From positions 1 to 64,000 of the forward strand of contig JADLAY010000003.1 in the NCBI GenBank assembly GCA_020849765.1: a DNA stretch of 64,000 bases, in the 5' to 3' direction. Numbering within the stretch: position 1 is the first letter of the stretch; the number at the start of each line of letters is the position of its first letter. The notes under the pieces are model-generated. The model made no database searches, was not told where the DNA came from, and saw only the letters and a list, made by a program, of their open reading frames with translations. Of the stretch, positions 34,748-44,769 are shown one piece after another. A program made the translations under genes and the position numbers. Source of the stretch: Anaerolineae bacterium (lineage in GTDB: Bacteria; Chloroflexota; Anaerolineae; Aggregatilineales; Phototrophicaceae).

Positions 34748-35332
34748 TCACGATACCTTTGCTGTCATTTCGACACCGATAAAGTTGCGTAGAATCTGCA
34801 TCCCCTCAGGCGTCAGGATGCTCTCGGGGTGGAACTGCACGCCATAGACGGGATGCTCCTTGTGGCGCAGCCCCATGATCTCGCCCTCTTCCGTGCGAGC
34901 CGTCACCATCAGCGAGTCCGGCAGCGATTCCGGCTCGACGATCAGGCTGTGATAGCGCGTCGCCTGGAACGGATTCGACAGCCCGGCAAACATGGGGTCG
35001 CCGTCGTGATGGATCAGGCTGACTTTGCCGTGCATCTGGCGACCGGCGCGCTTGACGACGCCGCCGTACGCCTGGCCGATGCACTGATGCCCCAGGCAGA
35101 CGCCCAGGATCGGCGTGGTCGCGCCCAACTGCGAGATGACGTCGAGCGAGACGCCGCCGTCTTCCGGGTCGCCAGGGCCAGGCGAGATGACGATGTGATC
35201 CGGGTTCATGTCGCGGATCTGTGGCAGTGTGATCTGGTCGTTGCGCACGACGCACATTTCCGCGCCCAACTCGCCGAAGTACTGCACCAGGTTGTAGGTG
35301 AAGCTGTCGTAGTTATCGATCACCAGGATCAT
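34748..35332 (-). CDS. trpG: Anthranilate synthase component II (glutamine amidotransferase)
   Basis: This 194-residue class I amidotransferase supplies ammonia to Trp[26 protein letters not shown] is the TrpG/PabA start. [17 protein letters not shown] follows, then [17 protein letters not shown] with the nucleophile Cys. [17 protein letters not shown] carries the catalytic His and Glu. It might also serve p-aminobenzoate synthesis, as in Bacillus; no PabB is in the window. It begins immediately after the phosphatase-like gene. Confidence 0.96.
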   Translation of the reverse strand: MILVIDNYDSFTYNLVQYFGELGAEMCVVRNDQITLPQIRDMNPDHIVISPGPGDPEDGGVSLDVISQLGATTPILGVCLGHQCIGQAYGGVVKRAGRQMHGKVSLIHHDGDPMFAGLSNPFQATRYHSLIVEPESLPDSLMVTARTEEGEIMGLRHKEHPVYGVQFHPESILTPEGMQILRNFIGVEMTAKVS

Positions 35333-35980
35333 CTAGTCATCCTCCGGTTCTGTAACGGCCGTCGATTCAAGACCTTCGAGATGGAGCGTGTCGTCGGCTG
35401 CGACCACGCGCCACGCATCGCCCTGATCGCGCGCGAGTGTGGTCACAGACGTATTCGCCACCGGGTTGAAATTCACTTCCTTGCCCGGCACCAGCAAACA
35501 GACGGACATGCGAATCGCCGTCGTGTGCGAAATGATGGCAATCGTCTCGCACGGCGCGTTGGGGAGAATGTCCGCCAACGCCGCCTTCACGCGCTTCTGC
35601 ACATCCATGCGCGACTCGCCACCCGGAATGCAAAAGTGATCCGGGTCGTATTGCAGTGCCATGTGCTCGCGCGGGTACCAATCGCGAATCTCGTCGAGCG
35701 TCAGACCCTGCCACTCGCCGACGGCGCGCTCGCGCAAGCGCTCGTCGAAGGTCGGCGTCAGGCCGAGCCGGTTGGCGACGATCTCCGCCGTCTGTTTGGC
35801 ACGGACGAGATCGCTCGAATAGAGCGCGCCGACGCCGATCGACGGCACGACCTTCGCCAGTTTCTCCGCCTGCTGCACACCCCGCGCGTCGAGCGGTGCG
35901 GCGACCCAGCCCTGCTGCCTGCTCTGCCGGTTCCAATCCGTCTCACCCGGTCGGATGAAGATGATCCGTTTGACATTCAT
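35333..35980 (-). CDS. Histidine-phosphatase/phosphoglycerate-mutase-like protein with RPG instead of RHG
   Basis: A 215-residue member of the histidine phosphatase superfamily. The fold signatures are present: IFIRPGETDWNRQSRQQGW, ALYSSDLVRAKQTAEIVANRLGL, RLRERAVGEWQGLTLDEI, GGESRMDVQKRVKAAL and IISHTTAIRMSVCLL. The catalytic phospho-acceptor His of the RHGE motif is replaced by Pro (codon CCG at about residue 11), while the second His (ISHTT) is kept. It is therefore probably not a normal phosphotransferase. It is embedded between trpE and trpG with 0-5 bp spacing. Function unknown. Confidence 0.85.
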   Translation of the reverse strand: MNVKRIIFIRPGETDWNRQSRQQGWVAAPLDARGVQQAEKLAKVVPSIGVGALYSSDLVRAKQTAEIVANRLGLTPTFDERLRERAVGEWQGLTLDEIRDWYPREHMALQYDPDHFCIPGGESRMDVQKRVKAALADILPNAPCETIAIISHTTAIRMSVCLLVPGKEVNFNPVANTSVTTLARDQGDAWRVVAADDTLHLEGLESTAVTEPEDD

Positions 35981-35985
35981 AATTT

Positions 35986-37506
35986 TCAGCCCAAGCCTTC
36001 TTCTGCGTGCTGGATGGCAACGGCGAGCGCGCGCGCCTTATTGACGGTCTCCTGAAACTCGGTGGCGGGGACGCTGTCGGCGACGATGCCTGCGCCCGCC
36101 TGGATGTAGACCCGGTCGCCCTTGATCAGCGCCGAACGAATGGTGATGCAGGTATCCATTGAGCCATCGAAGCTGAAGTAACCGACCGCCCCGCCGTACA
36201 TACCTCGGCGCGTGCCTTCCAACTCCTCGATGATCTCCATGGCGCGGACTTTGGGTGCCCCGCTCAACGTCCCGGCGGGGAACGTCGCGCGCAGCAGATC
36301 GAACGCGTCCATGCCTGCGCGCAGCTTGCCCTGCACCTGGCTGACGATGTGCATGACCGCCGAGTAGCGCTCGACGTACATCATGCGGTTGACTTTGACC
36401 GTGCCGTAATCACAGACGCGGCCAAGGTCGTTGCGGCCCAGGTCGACCAGCATGACGTGCTCGGCGCGCTCTTTGGGATCGGCCAGCAGATCCTCTTCGA
36501 GCTGCCGATCTTCCGCCTCGTTGCCCCCGCGCGGGCGCGACCCGGCGATCGGGCGATTGGTGGCGATGCCATCTTCGAGGCGCACCATCATCTCCGGGGA
36601 CGCGCCGACGAGCGTGAAGTCATCGCCAAACCGCAGCAAGAACATGTAGGGCGACGGATTGGTCGCGCGCAGGGCACGGTAGATGGCGAGCGGTGACGCG
36701 CTGGTGCGACGGCTGAAGCGCTGCGAGACGACGATCTGGAAGGCATCCCCGGCGGCGATGTATTCCTTGGCGCGGCGGACGTTTTCCTCGTACTGCGCCT
36801 GCGTGTGCGTCGATTCCATCTCGGCTGCGATGGGCGCGCCCGGCTGTGGAATCGGCGGCAGCGGTTGGCGCAGCGCGGCGTCGATGGCGTCGATGCGGCG
36901 GACGGCATCGTCGTAGGCGGCGTCCGGGTCGCCGGTGTTATGCGCGTTGGCGAGGATGGTGAGCTGGTGCTTGGCATGGTCGAAGATGACGAGCGTATCG
37001 ACGAGCATGAAGGCGGCATCCGGCACGTCGAGTTCGCGGCTGGCCGTCTCTGGCAGGCGTTCGAAAGCGCGCACGGCGTCATAGGCCAGGCAGCCGACCG
37101 CCCCGCCGACGAAGCGCGGCAGCCCTTCAAGCTGGACGGGCTTGAAGCGGCCAAACTCCTGCTTGACGGCGTCGAGCGGGTCTTCGCCGCGCGCCAGCGG
37201 GCGGGTGATGGTCTTGTCTTCCTGACGAATGCTGACAACCTCGTCGCGCACGGTGATGACGCTGCGCGGGTTGACGCCGAGGAACGAGTAGCGCCCGACC
37301 TGCTCGCCGCCTTCGACGCTTTCGAGCAGAAAAGCGTCATCACCCGTCTGGCCGAGCTTGAGGTAGACGCTCATCGGCGTTTCCAGGTCGGCCAGCAGCG
37401 TGCGGTAGACCGGCACCAGATCGCCCTGCGCGAACAGATCGTGCACCTGCTCGCGGCTGGGCTGTGCGCGCGTTTTTTCAGACACCAACGTCGTTGCAAA
37501 TACCAT
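35986..37506 (-). CDS. trpE: Anthranilate synthase component I
   Basis: This 506-residue enzyme makes anthranilate from chorismate. ATG 37506 has GAGGA 7 nt upstream. The open frame continues 81 codons further, but only through the T-box RNA, so the longer start is rejected. FLLESVEGGEQVGRYSFLG includes the LLES tryptophan feedback site. The chorismate-binding domain has GDAFQIVVSQRF, RPIAGSRPRGG, DLGRNDLGRVCDYGTVKV and FPAGTLSGAPKVRAMEIIEELE, followed by GAVGYFSFDGSMDTCITIRS. It is the first gene of the trp operon. Confidence 0.97.
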   Translation of the reverse strand: MVFATTLVSEKTRAQPSREQVHDLFAQGDLVPVYRTLLADLETPMSVYLKLGQTGDDAFLLESVEGGEQVGRYSFLGVNPRSVITVRDEVVSIRQEDKTITRPLARGEDPLDAVKQEFGRFKPVQLEGLPRFVGGAVGCLAYDAVRAFERLPETASRELDVPDAAFMLVDTLVIFDHAKHQLTILANAHNTGDPDAAYDDAVRRIDAIDAALRQPLPPIPQPGAPIAAEMESTHTQAQYEENVRRAKEYIAAGDAFQIVVSQRFSRRTSASPLAIYRALRATNPSPYMFLLRFGDDFTLVGASPEMMVRLEDGIATNRPIAGSRPRGGNEAEDRQLEEDLLADPKERAEHVMLVDLGRNDLGRVCDYGTVKVNRMMYVERYSAVMHIVSQVQGKLRAGMDAFDLLRATFPAGTLSGAPKVRAMEIIEELEGTRRGMYGGAVGYFSFDGSMDTCITIRSALIKGDRVYIQAGAGIVADSVPATEFQETVNKARALAVAIQHAEEGLG

Positions 37507-37551
37507 GCTCTTGTCCTCGATCTGACTCGTCCAAGCGCCGACTGTGCAAAC

Positions 37552-37586
37552 AAAAACCCCTCCGCCGATCAAGGACGAGAGGGGTT
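37552..37586 (-). terminator. T-box terminator ahead of trpE
   Basis: AACCCCTC (37586-37579) pairs with GAGGGGTT (37562-37555) around a loop of about 16 nt, and T residues follow to 37552. The 5' arm overlaps the sequence that would form the T-box antiterminator, so the two are exclusive. Confidence 0.85.
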
Positions 37587-37845
37587 CCCGTGGTGCCACC
37601 TTGTTGAACCCACGCCAATGCGCAGGAACACTCTTTTCGAGTACGGGCGCAATGCCTATACCGTATGCCTTGATAACGGTGGCCGCTCCGGCACAGACTA
37701 CTTTACGGCGTCCCCGTGTTCGCCCGTGCAACTCCCTGAGCCATTCCACATCCGCGCCGGCGTCACCTTCCCAGCTTCCGGCAACTCTCTGGGCCTCGCC
37801 TTGATGTGTACTCGTTCAGTTCAACGTCGTTGTGATATTCAACTG
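37552..37845 (-). promoter_or_regulatory. T-box riboswitch, tRNA-Trp specific
   Basis: A leader of about 290 nt before trpE. The T-box sequence AAGGTGGCACCACGGG (37602-37587) is close to the family consensus AGGGTGGNACCGCG. Its UGGC bulge (37598-37595) would pair with the GCCA end of a tRNA with discriminator G73, as in bacterial tRNA-Trp. The Stem I region starts with GAGAGAG and CTGGGAAGGTG. The specifier loop reads GAA TGG CTC, giving specifier TGG at 37743-37741 (Trp). The terminator at 37586-37552 competes with the antiterminator. Uncharged tRNA-Trp should turn on the operon. Confidence 0.93.
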
Positions 37846-37851
37846 CGATTC

Positions 37852-37880
37852 AGGATAGCGAGTATCAGCGGGCGTGTCAA
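37852..37880 (-). promoter_or_regulatory. Sigma-70-type promoter of the trp operon
   Basis: TTGACA (37880-37875), a 17-bp spacer and TATCCT (37857-37852) predict a start near 37845, at the beginning of the T-box leader. The layout matches the aro promoter (same spacer length, perfect -35). Confidence 0.85.
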
Positions 37881-37884
37881 GCAG

Positions 37885-37931
37885 TTGGCGGAGGCTTCTG
37901 GCCGTTGGACATTGGCTGTGAGCCCTTAGCC
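37885..37931. repeat. Degenerate 7-bp tandem array (family B)
   Basis: Seven units of about 7 bp built on TGGC/AGCC cores: TTGGCGG, AGGCTTC, TGGCCGT, TGGACAT, TGGCTGT, GAGCCCT, TAGCC. One spacing is 6 bp. The array lies immediately upstream of the trp promoter and 36 bp before the divergent NYN gene. It resembles the arrays at 44742 and 63254. Confidence 0.45.
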
Positions 37932-37966
37932 TCCGAATCCCCGGATATTATCTCTTTAGGAGTAAT

Positions 37967-38761
37967 ATGGACTCGTACCTTCGCCACAAAGGACAATCCC
38001 CCATGGATACGACACGGCGATTGGCGTTGATGATTGACGGCGACAATGCACAGGCCTCCCTGCTGCCCAAGATGCTGGCCGAGGTCAGCAAGTACGGCAC
38101 CATGACTCTGCGCCGGGTCTATGGCGACTGGACGGAGCCGGAGATGAAAAGCTGGAAGGCTGTCTTGCACAACTATGCCCTGCAGCCCGTTCAGCAGTTC
38201 CGCTACACCCAGGGCAAAAACGCGACCGACAGCGCCCTGATCATCGACGCGATGGACATCCTCTACACGGCGGGTGTCGATGGCTTCTGCATCGTCTCCA
38301 GCGATAGCGATTACACCCGGCTGGCGACACGCATCCGCGAGAAGAACCAGTTTGTGCTGGGCATCGGGCGCAGCACGACCCCGCGCGCGTTCGTCAATGC
38401 CTGTGACGTCTTCGTCTACACGGAAAACCTGGAATCAGAGATCGAAGAACCCATCCCCGACGTCCCTGCGGTGCCCAAAAAGAAGCAGGCCAGCGATCAG
38501 ACAGCTGCTGGAGATGGTGCCAGCCCAACGCAGCTCGAAGCGCTCCTGCGCACAGCCTATGAATCGGCCGCTAAAGAGAATGGATGGGTTCACCTGGGTG
38601 CCATCGGCCATGTCTTGCGGCAGCTCGATCCTGGCTTTGACCCGCGCACCTATGGATTCAAGCTGCTCTCGCAGTTGGTGCAGGCTTATCCCGCCTTCAT
38701 CAAAGTACAGAAACGAAAGACAAAAAGCGGGAACGAGGTCATCTTCATCCGCGTGAAATAG
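37967..38761 (+). CDS. NYN (PIN-like) domain protein with C-terminal LOTUS/OST-HTH domain
   Basis: This 264-residue protein is of the LabA/DUF88 type. The NYN ribonuclease-like domain (about residues 15-150) has LALMIDGDNAQASL, GKNATDSALIIDAMDILY, GFCIVSSDSDYTRLATRIRE and TPRAFVNACDVFVYTENL, retaining the acidic catalytic residues. After a Pro/Lys linker, residues about 185-264 (LEALLRTAYESAAKENGWVHLGAIGHVLRQLDPGFDPRTYGFKLLSQLVQAYP) fit an OST-HTH RNA-binding domain. It is probably an RNA-processing or RNA-decay factor. AGGAG lies 4 nt before the ATG. It is divergent from the trp operon. Confidence 0.9.
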   Translation: MDSYLRHKGQSPMDTTRRLALMIDGDNAQASLLPKMLAEVSKYGTMTLRRVYGDWTEPEMKSWKAVLHNYALQPVQQFRYTQGKNATDSALIIDAMDILYTAGVDGFCIVSSDSDYTRLATRIREKNQFVLGIGRSTTPRAFVNACDVFVYTENLESEIEEPIPDVPAVPKKKQASDQTAAGDGASPTQLEALLRTAYESAAKENGWVHLGAIGHVLRQLDPGFDPRTYGFKLLSQLVQAYPAFIKVQKRKTKSGNEVIFIRVK

Positions 38762-38827
38762 CGGTGTGGATAGGCTTCTCGTTCGGGCGTTCCGAGGTGT
38801 TTGCATGCCACCGCATCAGCGCGCGGC

Positions 38828-38857
38828 TTTACCTTGGGCGGGGGTTTCGATTATACT
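38828..38857 (+). promoter_or_regulatory. Candidate promoter for polX
   Basis: TTTACC (38828-38833), an 18-bp spacer and TATACT (38852-38857) lie about 50 bp before the polX start, in the 144-bp gap after the NYN gene. The match is moderate. Confidence 0.5.
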
Positions 38858-38905
38858 TATCTGTGAACCATTTGTTCTAGCACAATCGCTACCGAGGACT
38901 TGGCC

Positions 38906-40651
38906 GTGGCGCTGACCAACCAGCAAATCGCAGGCATCTTTCACACGGTTGCCGACATGCTTGAAATCAAGGGCGAGATCATCCACCGGGTGATGTCGTA
39001 TCGTCGCACCGCCGAGACCGTGGCCGATTATCCGCGCGCGATGAGCGACCTCGCCGCCGAGGGAAAGCTGACGGACATCCCTGGCGTCGGCAAGGTGCTG
39101 GCGGAGAAGATCCAGGAAATGATCGACACGGGCAAGCTCGACTTCTACGAGAAGCTCAAGACCGAAATCCCGGAAGGCGTGGTCGAGATGCTGGCCGTCA
39201 ACGGCGTCGGCCCCAAGAAGGCGCGCATGTTCTGGGAAGAGGCGGGCATCACGACGCTGGAGGCGCTCGAAGCCGCCGCCCGCGAGGGCAAACTGCGTGA
39301 AATGCCGGGGATGGGCGCCAAGAGCGAGACCAAGATCCTGGAAGGCATCGAATCCTACCGGCGGCGCGTCGCCAACCCGCGGACGCCACTCGGCGTGGCG
39401 CTGCCGATGGCCGAGCGCATCCTGGCCCGGCTGCTGGAACTGCCCCAGGCGCAGCGCGGCACAGTCGCGGGCAGCCTGCGCCGTGCGCGCCCGACCATCG
39501 GCGATGTCGATCTGCTGGTCGCGAGCGATGACGGCGCTCCCCTGATGGAGGCGTTCGTCACCATGCCGGAAGTCGCGCGCGTGCTCGGCAATGGCGAGAG
39601 CAAAAGCTCGGTCGAACTCCAGAACGGCGTCCAGGTCGATCTGCGCGTCGTGCCGGCGGAACGCTGGGGCACCGCGCTCCAATATTTCACCGGCAGCCAG
39701 GCGCACAACATCAAGATCCGCGAGATGGCGCTCAAACGCGGGCTGAGCCTGAACGAGTTCGCCTACACGCGTCAGGACGACGGCCAGCAGATCCTGTGCG
39801 CGGACGAGGAAGCCGTCTACAGCGAGATCGGCCTGCCGTGGATCGCGCCCGAACTGCGCGAAGACTGGGGCGAGATCGAGGCGGCGCAGCGCGGCACCCT
39901 GCCCAAGCTGATCACCATCGACGACATCCGCTCGGATCTGCACATGCACACGCAGTGGAGCGACGGCGCCCTGACCATCCGCCAGATGGCCGAGGCGGCG
40001 CGCCAGCGCGGGCGCGAATTCATCGTCATCACCGATCATTCGCGCAGCGCAGGCATCGCCAACGGCCTCTCGATTGAGCGGCTGCTGGCGCAGCAGCAAG
40101 AAGTGCGCGAAGTCGACGCCGAAATGCGCGACAAGTACGGTTTCCGCGTCTTCCACGGCTCCGAGATCGAGATCAAGGCCGACGGCACGCTCGATTACCC
40201 GGATGACATCCTGGCGCAGTTGGATTTCGTGGTCGCGTCACTCCACGTAAGTCTGCGCCAACCACGCGAGCAAGTCACCCAGCGCGCGCTGAACGCCGTC
40301 AGCAATCCGCACGTTGACCTGATGGGCCATCCGCGCGGCCAGTTGATCCCGGATCGCGAAGGCGCCGACCTGGACATGGAAGCGCTGTTCGCCGCCGCCA
40401 AAGCCAATGACACCGCGCTGGAGATCAATTCGAACCCGGCGCGGCTCGACCTGGAAGCGCAGAATGCCAAGCGCGCGATTGAACTCGGCATCAAGCTGTG
40501 CATCGACACCGACGCGCACAGCGAGAGCGACATGGATTTGCTGCGCTATGGCATCATGACCGCACGGCGAGGCTGGGTCGAAGCTCCATCCGTGATCAAC
40601 ACGTGGCCGCTGGACAAATTCCTCGCCTGGGTAGAAGCGCGAGGTAAGTAA
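38906..40651 (+). CDS. polX: DNA polymerase/3'-5' exonuclease PolX
   Basis: A 581-residue family X polymerase with a PHP exonuclease domain, acting in base-excision/gap-filling repair. The N-terminal helix-hairpin-helix repeats are LTDIPGVGKVLAEKIQEM, MLAVNGVGPKKARMFWEE and LREMPGMGAKSETKIL. The palm has GSLRRARPTIGDVDLLVAS with the catalytic Asp pair and VDLRVVPAERWGTALQYFTGSQAHN. The PHP domain from about 350 has SDLHMHTQWSDGALT, IVITDHSRS, HGSEIEI and IDTDAHSESDMDLLRYG, all metal ligands present. GTG 38906 is preferred because GAGG sits 8 nt upstream; a TTG lies two codons earlier. Confidence 0.95.
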   Translation: MALTNQQIAGIFHTVADMLEIKGEIIHRVMSYRRTAETVADYPRAMSDLAAEGKLTDIPGVGKVLAEKIQEMIDTGKLDFYEKLKTEIPEGVVEMLAVNGVGPKKARMFWEEAGITTLEALEAAAREGKLREMPGMGAKSETKILEGIESYRRRVANPRTPLGVALPMAERILARLLELPQAQRGTVAGSLRRARPTIGDVDLLVASDDGAPLMEAFVTMPEVARVLGNGESKSSVELQNGVQVDLRVVPAERWGTALQYFTGSQAHNIKIREMALKRGLSLNEFAYTRQDDGQQILCADEEAVYSEIGLPWIAPELREDWGEIEAAQRGTLPKLITIDDIRSDLHMHTQWSDGALTIRQMAEAARQRGREFIVITDHSRSAGIANGLSIERLLAQQQEVREVDAEMRDKYGFRVFHGSEIEIKADGTLDYPDDILAQLDFVVASLHVSLRQPREQVTQRALNAVSNPHVDLMGHPRGQLIPDREGADLDMEALFAAAKANDTALEINSNPARLDLEAQNAKRAIELGIKLCIDTDAHSESDMDLLRYGIMTARRGWVEAPSVINTWPLDKFLAWVEARGK

Positions 40652-40655
40652 GCCG

Positions 40656-43492
<2,837 letters not shown>

Positions 43493-43532
43493 CAACGGGT
43501 TTGTTTTTTTCGCATCCCTGAAGGGCATGGAT

Positions 43533-44735
43533 ATGTACAGCATCGTAATCAAGAAGGGGCGCGAGAAGCCCATTATTCAGCAGCACCCTTGGATCTTTTC
43601 CGGTGCGATTGACTCGGTCAAAGGTAACCCTGAGCCGGGTGAGATCGTCAACGTCGTGTCGAAGGACGGCAAATTCCTGGCCCGCGGCTACTGGAACCCC
43701 ACGTCGCAGATCCAGGTGCGGATTCTGACCTGGCAGGACGAGCCAATTGACGAAACGTGGTGGCGCTCGAAGCTCGAGCAGGCGATCCAGGCACGGGCGC
43801 ATCACCCGACGCCGACCGCGCTGCGGCTGGTCAACGCCGAAAGCGATTATCTGCCGGGGCTGATCGTGGATCGCTACGGCGACACGCTCGTCTTGCAGTC
43901 GCTGACGCTCGGCATCGAGACTCGCAAAGCACAGTTGGTCGAGATGCTGGCGGATCTCGCACAGCCGACGAGCATCTACGAACGCAGCGATGTGGATGTG
44001 CGCCAAAAAGAAGGACTCGATCAGGCCAAGGGCTTGCTGTGGGGCGAAGAACCGCCCAGGCAGATCGAGATCGACGAGTACGGTGTGCGCGTGCTGGTCG
44101 ACGTGGTCAACGGGCACAAGACCGGCTACTACCTCGACCAGATGGCGAACCGGGGCAAGCTGCGCAGTCTGCTCGCGCCGCTGGCCTTGAACGCGCCGAA
44201 CGATTTCCGCTTTGTCAACGTCTTCAGCTTCACGGGCAGCTTCGGCCTGCACGCGCTGTCGATGGGCGCGGGCTACGTGCTCAACGTCGATTCGTATCGC
44301 GAGGCGCTGCAAACCGCGGAGGACATCGCCAGGCTCAACGACCCGGAGTGGAAGAAACGCAGCGATTACGTCATGGGCGATGCCTTCCAGTTGCTGCGTG
44401 ACTTTGCGCAAACCGGCGACATGTATGACGTGGTGGTGCTCGATCCGCCCAAGTTCGCGCACAGCGCCGGGCAGGTCGAAAAGGCCGCGCGCGGCTACAA
44501 AGATCTCAACCTGCACGCCTTCAAGATCATCAAGCCCGGCGGCTACCTGATGACCTTCTCATGTTCAGGCGCGGTCAGTGCGGATCTGTTCCAGAAGATC
44601 GTGTTCGGCGCGCTGGCGGATGCCGGGCGGCAGGCGCAGATTGTCGAGCACCTGGAGGCCGGGCCGGATCATCCCGTGGCGCTGACGTTCCCGGAGGGCG
44701 CGTATCTGAAAGGGCTGCTGCTGCGGGTGGTTTGA
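43533..44735 (+). CDS. Class I SAM-dependent rRNA methyltransferase (RlmI/RlmK-like)
   Basis: This 400-residue protein methylates a cytosine of 23S rRNA by analogy to RlmI. The N-terminal PUA-like domain spans about 1-80 (KPIIQQHPWIFSGAIDSVKGNPEPGEIVNVVSKDGKFLARGYWNP). The middle holds NAESDYLPGLIVDRYGDTLVLQ and VLVDVVNGHKTGYYLDQ. The methyltransferase core has FVNVFSFTGSFGLHALSMGA (SAM loop) and VVVLDPPKFAHS (DPPK), with FSCSGAVSADLF carrying the catalytic Cys. ATG 43533 has AAGGG 7 nt upstream; ATG 43527 is an alternative. Confidence 0.9.
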   Translation: MYSIVIKKGREKPIIQQHPWIFSGAIDSVKGNPEPGEIVNVVSKDGKFLARGYWNPTSQIQVRILTWQDEPIDETWWRSKLEQAIQARAHHPTPTALRLVNAESDYLPGLIVDRYGDTLVLQSLTLGIETRKAQLVEMLADLAQPTSIYERSDVDVRQKEGLDQAKGLLWGEEPPRQIEIDEYGVRVLVDVVNGHKTGYYLDQMANRGKLRSLLAPLALNAPNDFRFVNVFSFTGSFGLHALSMGAGYVLNVDSYREALQTAEDIARLNDPEWKKRSDYVMGDAFQLLRDFAQTGDMYDVVVLDPPKFAHSAGQVEKAARGYKDLNLHAFKIIKPGGYLMTFSCSGAVSADLFQKIVFGALADAGRQAQIVEHLEAGPDHPVALTFPEGAYLKGLLLRVV

Positions 44736-44741
44736 GGGCAA

Positions 44742-44769
44742 TTGGCGGTTGGGTAATGGCTTTTGGCTG
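44742..44769. repeat. Degenerate 7-bp tandem array (family B)
   Basis: Four exact-period units TTGGCGG, TTGGGTA, ATGGCTT and TTGGCTG fill the 34-bp gap between the methyltransferase stop and the end of the convergent recombinase-like gene. Confidence 0.5.

Noticed and set aside
32690-34792. 700-codon open frame on the plus strand opposite trpD and trpS
   Set aside because: The minus strand carries complete, motif-bearing trpD and trpS. The opposite frame is low-complexity (Arg/Ala/Asp/Gln rich) with no recognizable domain, a normal by-product of high GC content.
37507-37749. N-terminal extension of trpE by 81 codons
   Set aside because: The extension reads through the T-box RNA and its terminator. 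ATG 37506 has a good ribosome site and gives the family length.
38816-40156. 446-codon open frame on the minus strand
   Set aside because: It is antisense to polX, which has full polymerase and PHP motifs.
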